In this document: positions 7,691-14,191 of the stretch, in pieces | How the letters are laid out: each line of letters begins with the position of its first letter | Numbering within the stretch: the first letter of the stretch is position 1 | Origin: Actinomycetota bacterium | GTDB taxonomy: Bacteria; Actinomycetota; Acidimicrobiia; Acidimicrobiales; Ilumatobacteraceae | Length of the DNA stretch: 18,759 nucleotides | Direction: 5' to 3' | NCBI GenBank assembly: GCA_018882725.1 | Contig: VERK01000018.1 | Coordinates: 1 to 18,759 of the forward strand | Position numbers and translations under genes: made by a program | Notes under the pieces: generated by a model | The model's input: only the letters and a program-made list of their open reading frames with translations | Database searches by the model: none | What the model was told of the DNA's origin: nothing

Positions 7691-8836
7691 TCAGCCCTCT
7701 CCCCGTGCGCTGTCGCGCGCCGCATTGGCCGCTTCGACTTCGGCCACCGTCATGATGGTTCCGTCGGCGGCATGCCATTCCTGTTCACCAGTGTCGGGGT
7801 TGAGCACCCACGCACCGTCGGCGAACTCGTCGGAATCGACGAAAATACCGGCCTTCTCGTTGCGATCCTGGGTTTCGCTCTTGATGTCGATACGAACACC
7901 GGACAGACGTGCGGCCAGACGGGCGTTCTGCCCTTCTTTGCCGATGGCCAGGCTCAACTGGAAGTCCGGAACGATCACGTCGGCCTGCGTGCGATCGTCG
8001 CTGACGCGCACTTCAGTGACCTTGGCCGGCGACAGCGCCTTGGCAATGAAGTCGGGCAGATTGTCGCTGAACGGAACGATGTCGATCTTTTCTTGGTTGA
8101 GTTCGTTCACGACCATGCGGACGCGAGCGCCGCGAGCACCCACACACGCACCCACGGGGTCGACGTTGTTGTCGTTCGACCACACGGCGATCTTGGTGCG
8201 ATGGCCTGGTTCGCGCGCGCAGGCCTTGATCTCGACGACGCCGTCGGCGATCTCGGGCACTTCGAGTTCGAAGAGACGCTTCACCAAACCGGGGTGCGTG
8301 CGGCTCACGATGATCTGAGGGCCCTTCTGGGTGCGACGCACTTCGACGATGTAGGCCTTCAGACGCGTTCCCGGATTGGCGCGCTCGTAGGGCACTTGCT
8401 CGCTCTGCGGCATCAGGGCTTCGACCTTGCCCAAGTCGAGCAACGCGAAGCGATGGTCGGTCTGCTGCACGATGCCGGTGACGATGTCGCCTTCGCGGTT
8501 CGCGTATTCCTCGAACTTGCGCTCACGCTCGGCCTCGCGGATGCGCTGGCCCATCACCTGGCGGAAGGTCTGGGCAGCAATACGGCCGAGTTCACCCTTG
8601 CTGGGCGTGTCGTCGCGCGGGTTGATCCAGTTCCCGTCCTCGTCGATGTCGTAGGCGGTGAAGGTGATCTCGAGAGTGTCGGGGTTGAGCCCTACTTCGA
8701 CCTCTTCGGCCGCACCGGGCCGGCGCTTGTACGCCGTGGCCAGCGCGTCGACGAGTACCTGCAGCAGGTCGTCGACCGAGATGTTCTTTTCGTTCGCCAA
8801 CAGGCGCACGGCTTCGGCCATGTCGAGATTGCTCAT
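7691..8836 (-). CDS. nusA: Transcription termination/antitermination factor NusA
   Basis: A protein of 381 residues that binds RNA polymerase and nascent RNA and modulates pausing, termination and antitermination. The N-terminal domain covers about 1-112 (MSNLDMAEAVRLLANEKNIS...), the S1 domain about 115-180 (GDIVTGIVQQ...ALLDLG), KH1 has the GxxG-type loop VGACVGARGARV (228-239) and KH2 has SLAIGKEGQNARLAARLSG (295-313). The length fits actinobacterial NusA, which lacks the acidic repeats of the E. coli protein. A 50-residue tail (about 330-381) with WVLNPDTGEQEW is not a domain I recognise. I chose ATG 8836-8834 because it overlaps the rimP stop (ATGA), has AGGAGA upstream and starts the conserved fold; a longer in-frame extension lies entirely within rimP. 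Confidence 0.96.
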   Translation of the reverse strand: MSNLDMAEAVRLLANEKNISVDDLLQVLVDALATAYKRRPGAAEEVEVGLNPDTLEITFTAYDIDEDGNWINPRDDTPSKGELGRIAAQTFRQVMGQRIREAERERKFEEYANREGDIVTGIVQQTDHRFALLDLGKVEALMPQSEQVPYERANPGTRLKAYIVEVRRTQKGPQIIVSRTHPGLVKRLFELEVPEIADGVVEIKACAREPGHRTKIAVWSNDNNVDPVGACVGARGARVRMVVNELNQEKIDIVPFSDNLPDFIAKALSPAKVTEVRVSDDRTQADVIVPDFQLSLAIGKEGQNARLAARLSGVRIDIKSETQDRNEKAGIFVDSDEFADGAWVLNPDTGEQEWHAADGTIMTVAEVEAANAARDSARGEG

Positions 8837-9495
8837 GAGGGCATCGTCTCCTGGTCGTCGTGATGGGTGTCGGGGTGATTGTCGGAGCTGTTCACGGTCG
8901 CTGTCTTCTTCGGCGCCCTTTTCGAGGCACTTGAGTCTGCCGGGCGGTCGGCCCGCTTGCTCCCGGGCTTCTTGGCTCCTGAACCGGGTTTGCCCGGCTT
9001 GGGAGCAGCGCCCCAGACGAAGACGGTCTTGGCCCGATCGATCTGGTCGTACGGAACCACGCGGTCGTCGCCGATGGGTGCGGCGGCAGTTCCGTCGACA
9101 CGCACGGTGCACGAGGTGTCGTCGGCCGCGACCAGGACTCCGTTGAGGCGGCGGTCGGTATTGCCGACGTCGCGCAGACGAATGGACACGGTCTTGCCGA
9201 TTTCGCGCTGGAAGTGGCGCGGTGTGCGCAGAGTGCGCTCGAGACCGGGGCTCGACACCTCGAGGGTGTAGTGGCCCGGGATCGGATCGGTGTGGTCGAG
9301 TTCGCGCGACACGAGACGGGTGCACTGGGCGAGAGTGTCGACATCGACACCACCGGGTGATCCGGGAAGCGTGTCGATCGTGACCTTCAGGACACCGCCG
9401 GCGTAGTCGAGGTCGTACAACTCGAGACCGAGGTCGGACACGATCGGCGCCACGAGAGAGTGGAGACGACGTTCGAGGGCGCTCTCTTCGCTCAT
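8833..9495 (-). CDS. rimP: Ribosome maturation factor RimP with a basic C-terminal tail
   Basis: A protein of 220 residues that assists 30S subunit maturation. The N-terminal domain includes GLELYDLDYAGGVLKVTID, and the linker motif EVSSPGLERTLRTPRHFQREIG (79-100) is the family signature; the SH3-like C-terminal domain runs to VPYDQIDRAKTVFVW (about 147-161). Residues 162-220 form an extra Lys/Pro/Ser/Asp-rich tail, making the protein longer than the usual 150-180 residues; the tail looks disordered. ATG 9495-9493 is chosen over an in-frame start 42 bp upstream because an ideal AGGAGGTGA lies one base before it. It is the first gene of the rimP-nusA-infB-(DsbA-like)-rbfA-truB operon, and its stop overlaps the nusA start by 4 bp. 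Confidence 0.95.
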   Translation of the reverse strand: MSEESALERRLHSLVAPIVSDLGLELYDLDYAGGVLKVTIDTLPGSPGGVDVDTLAQCTRLVSRELDHTDPIPGHYTLEVSSPGLERTLRTPRHFQREIGKTVSIRLRDVGNTDRRLNGVLVAADDTSCTVRVDGTAAAPIGDDRVVPYDQIDRAKTVFVWGAAPKPGKPGSGAKKPGSKRADRPADSSASKRAPKKTATVNSSDNHPDTHHDDQETMPS

Positions 9496-9496
9496 G

Positions 9497-9505
9497 TCAC
9501 CTCCT
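9497..9505 (-). promoter_or_regulatory. Shine-Dalgarno sequence of rimP
   Basis: The - strand reads AGGAGGTGA followed by one C and the ATG of rimP. It is the best ribosome-binding site that I see in the window and decides the rimP start. It also shows that rimP mRNA has a 5' leader. Confidence 0.85.
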
Positions 9506-9514
9506 GTTGTCCGC

Positions 9515-9534
9515 TCGATTGTGGCCACGATCGA
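9515..9534. promoter_or_regulatory. 20-bp near-perfect dyad in the rimP leader, possible operator or small hairpin
   Basis: The + strand reads TCGAT T GTGG / CCAC G ATCGA: nine of ten positions in each half are complementary, with no spacer at the centre. It lies 19 bp upstream of the rimP ATG, between the ribosome-binding site and the terminator-like hairpin. A symmetric protein-binding site is the simplest reading. With no loop bases, it would form an RNA hairpin only by opening central pairs. No regulator can be named. Confidence 0.4.
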
Positions 9535-9552
9535 CACGGGCCCCTAAGACTG

Positions 9553-9582
9553 AAAAAGACGTGGGATTTCTCCCACGCCTTC
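9553..9582 (-). terminator. Intrinsic-terminator-like hairpin read towards rimP (possible attenuator)
   Basis: Read on the - strand, CGTGGGA (9577-9571), loop GAAA (9570-9567) and TCCCACG (9566-9560) form a perfect 7-bp stem. It can be extended outward through one G-U, a G-C and further A-U pairs into the following TCTTTTT tract (9559-9553). A GC-rich stem, GNRA tetraloop and U-run are the standard layout of a Rho-independent terminator. The U-tract ends 57 nt before the rimP ATG. No - strand gene lies between it and proS (which is on the + strand), so it either attenuates the rimP operon or stops antisense transcription coming out of proS. In the + direction the T-tract is missing. Confidence 0.7.
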
Positions 9583-9636
9583 GACAATCCCGGGTGTCCG
9601 GGCAATCAAGACCCCTGCAGTGTACCGGGCCAGAAG

Positions 9637-9642
9637 TAACCT
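9637..9642 (+). promoter_or_regulatory. Possible -10 element for a leaderless proS mRNA
   Basis: TAACCT fits the actinobacterial TAnnnT -10 pattern and ends 7 bp before GTG 9650, the spacing expected for transcription starting at or next to the start codon. No ribosome-binding site is visible before proS, which fits a leaderless message. No good -35 was found. Confidence 0.35.
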
Positions 9643-9649
9643 CTCACAC

Positions 9650-11413
9650 GTGCTGCGGATGTCGACTCTCTTCGTCCGCACCCTGCGTGAGAACCCTTCC
9701 GACGCCGAGGTGCCGAGCCATCAGTTGCTCGTCCGGGCCGGGTACATCCGCCGCGCCGCGCCGGGTGGGTTCACCTGGTTGCCCCTCGGCTGGACGGTGT
9801 ACCGCAACGTCGAGAACATCGTGCGCGACGAGATGAACCGGGCCGGGTTCCAGGAAGTGCACTTCCCGGCCCTGCTCCCCAAGGAGCCCTACGAGGCCAC
9901 CAACCGCTGGACCGAGTACGGAGACAACCTGTTTCGGCTCAAGGATCGGCGCGGGGTCGACTACCTGCTCGGACCGACGCACGAGGAGATGTTCACCTTG
10001 TTGGTGAAGGACCTCTACTCGTCGTACAAGGACCTGCCGCTGTCGATTTACCAGATCCAGACGAAGTACCGCGACGAGGCCCGCCCCCGGGCCGGGCTCC
10101 TGCGCGGTCGTGAGTTCGTGATGAAGGACTCGTACTCGTTCGACATCGACGACGCCGGGCTGAGCGCTTCCTACGAAGCGCACCGGGCCGCCTACATCCG
10201 CACGTTCGACCGCCTGGGCTTGCCGTACGTGATCGTCTCGGCGATGTCGGGCGCGATGGGCGGTTCGAAGAGCGAAGAGTTCCTCGCCCCGCTCGAGGTG
10301 GGTGAAGACACGTTCGTCCGCTGCGGATCGTGCGGCTATGCGGCCAACACGGAGGCGGTCAACGTTCCGGTGCCCGCGGCCGTCGACGCGTCGAATGTTC
10401 CGGCCGCCCACGCGCACGACACCCCCGACACTCCCACCATCGCCACGCTCGTCGAACTGCTGAACGCCCGACCCGAACTCGCGCGCACTGATCGAGCCTG
10501 GACCGCAGCCGACACCTTGAAGAACGTGATCGTGATGTTGCGTCATCCCGATGGCACGCGCGAACCGTTGGCGATCGGTGTTCCCGGCGATCGCGACGTC
10601 GACATGAAGCGCGTCGAAGCACAGGTCGGCCCAGCCGAGCCAGAGGCGTTCACCGATGACGACTTCACGAAGTATCCGCAACTCAAGAAGGGATACATCG
10701 GACCCGGCGCGCTCGGAGCAGCGAATGGAATTCGCTATCTCGTCGATCCTCGCGTCGTCAACGGAACGCGTTGGGTCACCGGCGCCAACGAACCTGGACG
10801 CCACGTCATCAATCTGGTGATGGGTCGCGACTTCAGTGCCGACGGAACAATCGAGGCCGCCGAGGTACGCGCCGGTGACGGGTGCCCGCAGTGCCCCGGA
10901 AGCCTCGAAATGGCGCGCGGTATCGAGATCGGCCACATCTTCCAACTGGGTCGCAAGTACGCCGAAGCGCTCGATCTCACCGTGCTCGATCAGAACGGCA
11001 AGCAGGTCGTGGTGACGATGGGTTCGTACGGCATCGGTGTGTCCCGCGCGGTCGCCGCCATCGCCGAGGCGTCGTACGACGACATCGGACTCTGCTGGCC
11101 GCGGGAGGTCGCGCCCGCCGATGTGCACCTCGTGATCGCCGGCAAAGGTGGCGACGACATCGCGGCCAAGGCCGAAGCGATCGCTGCCGCACTCGAAGGC
11201 CGTGCTGTGCGCGTGCTCATCGACGATCGCTCGAACGTCTCGCCCGGTGTGAAGTTCAAGGACGCCGAATTGCTCGGCGTGCCCACGATCGTCGTGGTCG
11301 GCAAGGGACTCGCTGACGGCGTCGTCGAAGTGCGCGACCGCAAGAGCGGTGATCGCCGAGACGTGCCGGTCGATGACGTCGTCGACGTTCTCGTCGCCAC
11401 CTGTCGAGGCTGA
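9650..11413 (+). CDS. proS: Prolyl-tRNA synthetase, bacterial type with editing domain
   Basis: A protein of 587 residues from GTG 9650 that charges tRNA-Pro. Class II motif 1 (around WLPLGWTVYRNVENIVRDEM), motif 2 (YRDEARPRAGLLRGREFVMKD, about 140-160) and motif 3 (GSYGIGVSRAVAAIAEA, about 458-474) are intact. The inserted YbaK-like editing domain (about 230-390) contains DTLKNVIVMLRHPDG, with the usual lysine, and GALGAANGIRYLVD. The C-terminal anticodon-binding domain ends in VVVGKGLADGVVEVRDR. Two CxxC pairs, RCGSCGYAAN and GCPQCPG, flank the editing domain. The start is uncertain: ATG 9659 is three codons downstream, but the RMS element there is, from memory, usually preceded by a few residues, and the possible -10 at 9637 favours GTG 9650. 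manA follows after one base. Confidence 0.96.
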   Translation: MLRMSTLFVRTLRENPSDAEVPSHQLLVRAGYIRRAAPGGFTWLPLGWTVYRNVENIVRDEMNRAGFQEVHFPALLPKEPYEATNRWTEYGDNLFRLKDRRGVDYLLGPTHEEMFTLLVKDLYSSYKDLPLSIYQIQTKYRDEARPRAGLLRGREFVMKDSYSFDIDDAGLSASYEAHRAAYIRTFDRLGLPYVIVSAMSGAMGGSKSEEFLAPLEVGEDTFVRCGSCGYAANTEAVNVPVPAAVDASNVPAAHAHDTPDTPTIATLVELLNARPELARTDRAWTAADTLKNVIVMLRHPDGTREPLAIGVPGDRDVDMKRVEAQVGPAEPEAFTDDDFTKYPQLKKGYIGPGALGAANGIRYLVDPRVVNGTRWVTGANEPGRHVINLVMGRDFSADGTIEAAEVRAGDGCPQCPGSLEMARGIEIGHIFQLGRKYAEALDLTVLDQNGKQVVVTMGSYGIGVSRAVAAIAEASYDDIGLCWPREVAPADVHLVIAGKGGDDIAAKAEAIAAALEGRAVRVLIDDRSNVSPGVKFKDAELLGVPTIVVVGKGLADGVVEVRDRKSGDRRDVPVDDVVDVLVATCRG

Positions 11414-11414
11414 C

Positions 11415-12548
11415 GTGCGACTCGTTCGCGGCGTCGTCCAGCACTACGCGTGGGGACACGCTTCAGCCATCCCGAAATTGCTGGGCATCGAACCCGATGG
11501 TCGACCATGGGCCGAGTTGTGGTTCGGCACTCATTTGGGCGGCCCGTCGCGCATCCTCGAGATCGACCAGTCGGTGATCGAACGCACGCATTCGGCGGTC
11601 GACGAAACGAACGGATTGTCGTCACCGCTCGTCTCGGTGGCCGGTGAGCTGCCGTTCCTGTTGAAGTTCTTGGCGGCCGCCGAGCCGTTGTCGCTGCAGG
11701 CCCACCCGTCGTTGGCTCAGGCCCAGGCCGGTTATGCGCGCGAGAATCGCCTGGCCGTGCCCGTGAGCAACTCACGGCGCATCTATCGCGATCCGTTCGC
11801 CAAACCCGAGTTGATCTGCGCACTCGGCAAGTTCGAGGCTCTGTGCGGATTCCGCGATCCGACCGAGACCGTCGACTTCCTCCACGACATCGGGGGTGGC
11901 GCATCCACCATCGCGACGCTGTTGGCCGATCACGATCTGGCCCACACGATTCAATTCATCTTCACGGGCGGGGAAGAGTTCCAGCCCGTTCTGCACGATG
12001 TGATCGCTGCCTGTGCGCAGCACGAATCGGCGAGTGCTCGGTGGGTGGTGAAGTTGGCTCGTGCCTATCCCGACGATCCGGCCGTGGCGGCGACGTTGCT
12101 CCTCAATCACGTGGTCCTTCGGCCTGGTGAAGCGCTGTATCTCGGACCGGGCAACCTGCACGCGTATCTGTCGGGGATGGGTGTCGAGGTGATGGGTTCG
12201 TCCGACAACGTGGTGCGGTGCGGGCTCACCAACAAGCACGTCGACGTGAACGAGTTGTTGGCCACGGTCGATCCGAAGCCACTGGCCGATCCGGTGGTGC
12301 GGGCCGAACCGGTGGCACGCACGTCAGCCGGACGCTTGTGGCGATATCCCTCACCAGGAGCACCGTTCGAGTTCTTCGTGCATCAGATCGACGGAACCGA
12401 GACCATTCGAGCCCGGGCTCGTGAGTTGACGATGTGCGGGGTCGGAACGACCGATCGGCTGCAGCGTGGCGAGGTGTGCTTCTTGCAGAAGGGTGAGGAG
12501 TTGACCTTGACCGGCCAAGCCACCCTGTTCCGCACCACCGAACCCTGA
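11415..12548 (+). CDS. manA: Mannose-6-phosphate isomerase, class I (ManA)
   Basis: A protein of 377 residues from GTG 11415. It interconverts mannose-6-phosphate and fructose-6-phosphate and feeds GDP-mannose and mannosylated glycans. Family motifs are the N-terminal QHYAWG, WAELWFGTH, SLQAHPS, KPELICALGKFEALCGF and YLGPGNLHAYLSGMGVEVMGSSDNVVRCGLTNKH. Zinc ligands fit Q95, H97, E132 and H249, and R268 is in the conserved catalytic position. I chose this GTG because it follows the proS stop by one base, with GAGG a few bases upstream; an ATG at 11349 in the same frame would add 22 residues of non-family sequence inside proS. The tight spacing implies co-transcription with proS, although the two functions are unrelated. 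Confidence 0.95.
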   Translation: MRLVRGVVQHYAWGHASAIPKLLGIEPDGRPWAELWFGTHLGGPSRILEIDQSVIERTHSAVDETNGLSSPLVSVAGELPFLLKFLAAAEPLSLQAHPSLAQAQAGYARENRLAVPVSNSRRIYRDPFAKPELICALGKFEALCGFRDPTETVDFLHDIGGGASTIATLLADHDLAHTIQFIFTGGEEFQPVLHDVIAACAQHESASARWVVKLARAYPDDPAVAATLLLNHVVLRPGEALYLGPGNLHAYLSGMGVEVMGSSDNVVRCGLTNKHVDVNELLATVDPKPLADPVVRAEPVARTSAGRLWRYPSPGAPFEFFVHQIDGTETIRARARELTMCGVGTTDRLQRGEVCFLQKGEELTLTGQATLFRTTEP

Positions 12549-12560
12549 CGCACGCATCGC

Positions 12561-12586
12561 CTCGTGTCGTTCGTTCCGTACACGAG
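12561..12586 (+). other. Hairpin between manA and the downstream small gene
   Basis: CTCGTGT (12561-12567) and ACACGAG (12580-12586) form a perfect 7-bp stem with a 12-nt loop, just after the manA stop. A second ACACG at 12594-12598 could pair instead with the first arm. There is no T-run, so it is not a standard intrinsic terminator. It may stabilise or process the mRNA or may be chance. Confidence 0.35.
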
Positions 12587-12611
12587 TGCCCGAACACGGT
12601 GGAGCGAAGAC

Positions 12612-12617
12612 GGAGGA
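12612..12617 (+). promoter_or_regulatory. Shine-Dalgarno sequence of the small unknown gene
   Basis: GGAGGA, then CCCA, then GTG 12622. The strong match and good spacing favour GTG 12622 over an in-frame GTG at 12586, which has no such site. Confidence 0.65.
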
Positions 12618-12621
12618 CCCA

Positions 12622-12918
12622 GTGACCGATCGACCCAACACTCGTCAAGCGTCGGCCCGCTTCGACAGTTACGGGCGACTCGGCATCAGCGGCGTCGACC
12701 GAGGTCCTCTCGTCGAGCGGGTCTGGGGATCGTCGGAGTACGAATGGTCGCGAACGGTCGAACTACGTCACGTGAGGCTGCTGCGCGCCGCTCTTGGCTG
12801 CACCACCGACTCCGAGATGATCGAAAAGATCGAGACGATGTCCATCGACGAGATCCTCGAGGTCATTTCGGCCTCTGAAATTCCGACGACGTTCTTCAGC
12901 TGGAACTCGTTCGACTGA
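12622..12918 (+). CDS. Small protein of unknown function
   Basis: A protein of 98 residues that I do not recognise. The N-terminus is polar and basic (VTDRPNTRQASARFDSYGRLG). The middle is probably helical (ELRHVRLLRAALGC and EMIEKIETMSIDEILEVI), and the end is aromatic-rich (TTFFSWNSFD). There is no signal peptide, no transmembrane segment and a single cysteine in LGCTTD. A strong ribosome-binding site, codon use like its neighbours and a length that fills the gap between manA and the convergent ispG support it as a real gene. It probably shares the proS-manA transcript, with a 73-bp spacer containing a hairpin. It ends 16 bp from the ispG stop. No function is proposed. Confidence 0.7.
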   Translation: MTDRPNTRQASARFDSYGRLGISGVDRGPLVERVWGSSEYEWSRTVELRHVRLLRAALGCTTDSEMIEKIETMSIDEILEVISASEIPTTFFSWNSFD

Positions 12919-12934
12919 TTCACGTCGATCCGAT

Positions 12935-14158
12935 TCACGAAGACCGGCGGCGAATCTCCACGATCTTGTCAGTCGAATTGTTCGCGTCGTCGCCCTTGGC
13001 GTCCAGCAGCATCGAACGATCCTTGGCCGCCTCGCGCTCGGCTTTCTCCACATCGGCTCGCGCCATCGCCGCCTCGGTTCCGTGCTCATGGATGAACTCG
13101 GCCCACTCGACGAGCGCCTCCACCATCTCCGATTCGGGAACGACCGCCACGTTGCGACCCTTCACGAACAAGTGGCCGCGCTTGTTACCAGCCGCGATCC
13201 CGAGATCGGCTTCACGCGCCTCCCCCGGACCGTTCACGACGCAACCCATCACCGCCACCTGCAACGGAATCTTGCGATCGCCGAACGCGTCCATCGCCCG
13301 CTTGGCCACGTCGATCACGTCGATTTCGGCCCGACCACAACTCGGGCACGCGATGAGGTCGACGTTCTTGCGTTCGCGCAACCCGAGCGCCTCGAGCAAC
13401 TGACGGCCCGCGCGCGCCTCTTCCACCGGGTCGGCAGTGAGGCTGTAGCGAATGGTGTCGCCAATTCCTTCGAGCAGAAGAGTGGCGATCCCGGCGGTGG
13501 CCTTCACCAGACCCGCTGGCGGCGGACCAGCCTCGGTGACACCGACGTGCAGCGGATGATCGGTCACTTCACTCAACTGCCGATAGGCCTCCACCATCAG
13601 TGGCACGTTGGACGCCTTCACCGAAATCTTGATGAGATCGAAGTCGACTTCCTGGAAGTACGCGATCTCGCGCAGAGCCGACTCGACCATCGCCTCGGGT
13701 GTGACCTTGCCGCCGTACTTGTCGTAGAGCTCGGGATCGAGCGAACCGCCATTCACACCGATACGAATCGGGATCTTCCGATCGCGGGCCTCTGATGCCA
13801 CCGCTTTGATGTGTTCGGGTCGGCGAATGTTGCCCGGGTTGAGCCGCAGCCCGTGCACTCCGGCCTCCATCGCGGCCAATGCCATCTTGTACTGATGGTG
13901 GATGTCGGCGACAATCGGAATGGGTGACCGCGGAACGATCTGAGCCAGACCTTCGGCCGCTTCGATCTCGTTGCACGTGCAACGCACGATGTCGCATCCG
14001 GCCGCCGCGAGTGCATAAATCTGCTGCAACGTGCCCTCGACATCGGCCGTCTTGGTAATGGTCATCGACTGCACCGTGATGGGCGCGTCGCCACCGACGG
14101 GAACTTTCCCCACCACGATCTGACGAGTGGGTCGGCGGGGGTATCGGGGAGCGTTCAT
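12935..14158 (-). CDS. ispG: (E)-4-hydroxy-3-methylbut-2-enyl-diphosphate synthase IspG (GcpE)
   Basis: A protein of 407 residues catalysing the penultimate step of the MEP pathway, MEcPP to HMBPP, with a [4Fe-4S] cluster. The TIM-barrel N-terminal part shows VQSMTITKTADV, VADIHHQYKMAL, GLRLNPGNI and VNGGSLDPEL. The C-terminal cluster domain has C271 and C274 in CPSCGR, and C306 and E313 in GCVVNGPGEA, matching the family's three cysteines plus glutamate. An unusual VRCTCNEIEAAEGL (58-71) carries two extra cysteines (C60, C62) where homologues I remember have no CxC. A charged tail of about 45 residues extends past the family core. ATG 14158-14156 is the start; I see no clear Shine-Dalgarno sequence in the 33-bp gap after the protease gene. 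Confidence 0.96.
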   Translation of the reverse strand: MNAPRYPRRPTRQIVVGKVPVGGDAPITVQSMTITKTADVEGTLQQIYALAAAGCDIVRCTCNEIEAAEGLAQIVPRSPIPIVADIHHQYKMALAAMEAGVHGLRLNPGNIRRPEHIKAVASEARDRKIPIRIGVNGGSLDPELYDKYGGKVTPEAMVESALREIAYFQEVDFDLIKISVKASNVPLMVEAYRQLSEVTDHPLHVGVTEAGPPPAGLVKATAGIATLLLEGIGDTIRYSLTADPVEEARAGRQLLEALGLRERKNVDLIACPSCGRAEIDVIDVAKRAMDAFGDRKIPLQVAVMGCVVNGPGEAREADLGIAAGNKRGHLFVKGRNVAVVPESEMVEALVEWAEFIHEHGTEAAMARADVEKAEREAAKDRSMLLDAKGDDANNSTDKIVEIRRRSS

Positions 14159-14191
14159 GGTGGGGTCGTCTCAGTGCTTCGAGTCAGTGTT

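Noticed and set aside
9589..9602. Short inverted repeat CCCGG/CCGGG in the proS-rimP spacer
   Set aside because: The stem is only 5 bp with no U-tract, and the flanking bases do not pair.
9644..11128. Open frame of 494 codons on the - strand opposite proS
   Set aside because: It lies wholly antisense to the ProS motifs, with biased composition and no recognisable domain.
12935..14158. Open frames of 140-240 codons on the + strand opposite ispG, the protease gene and dxr
   Set aside because: All overlap real, motif-bearing genes on the other strand and lack ribosome-binding sites or domain signatures.
14159..14191. Imperfect direct repeat TCAGTG...TCAGTG between the protease gene and ispG
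   Set aside because: It consists of two 6-bp matches in a 33-bp spacer, too short to support an operator claim.
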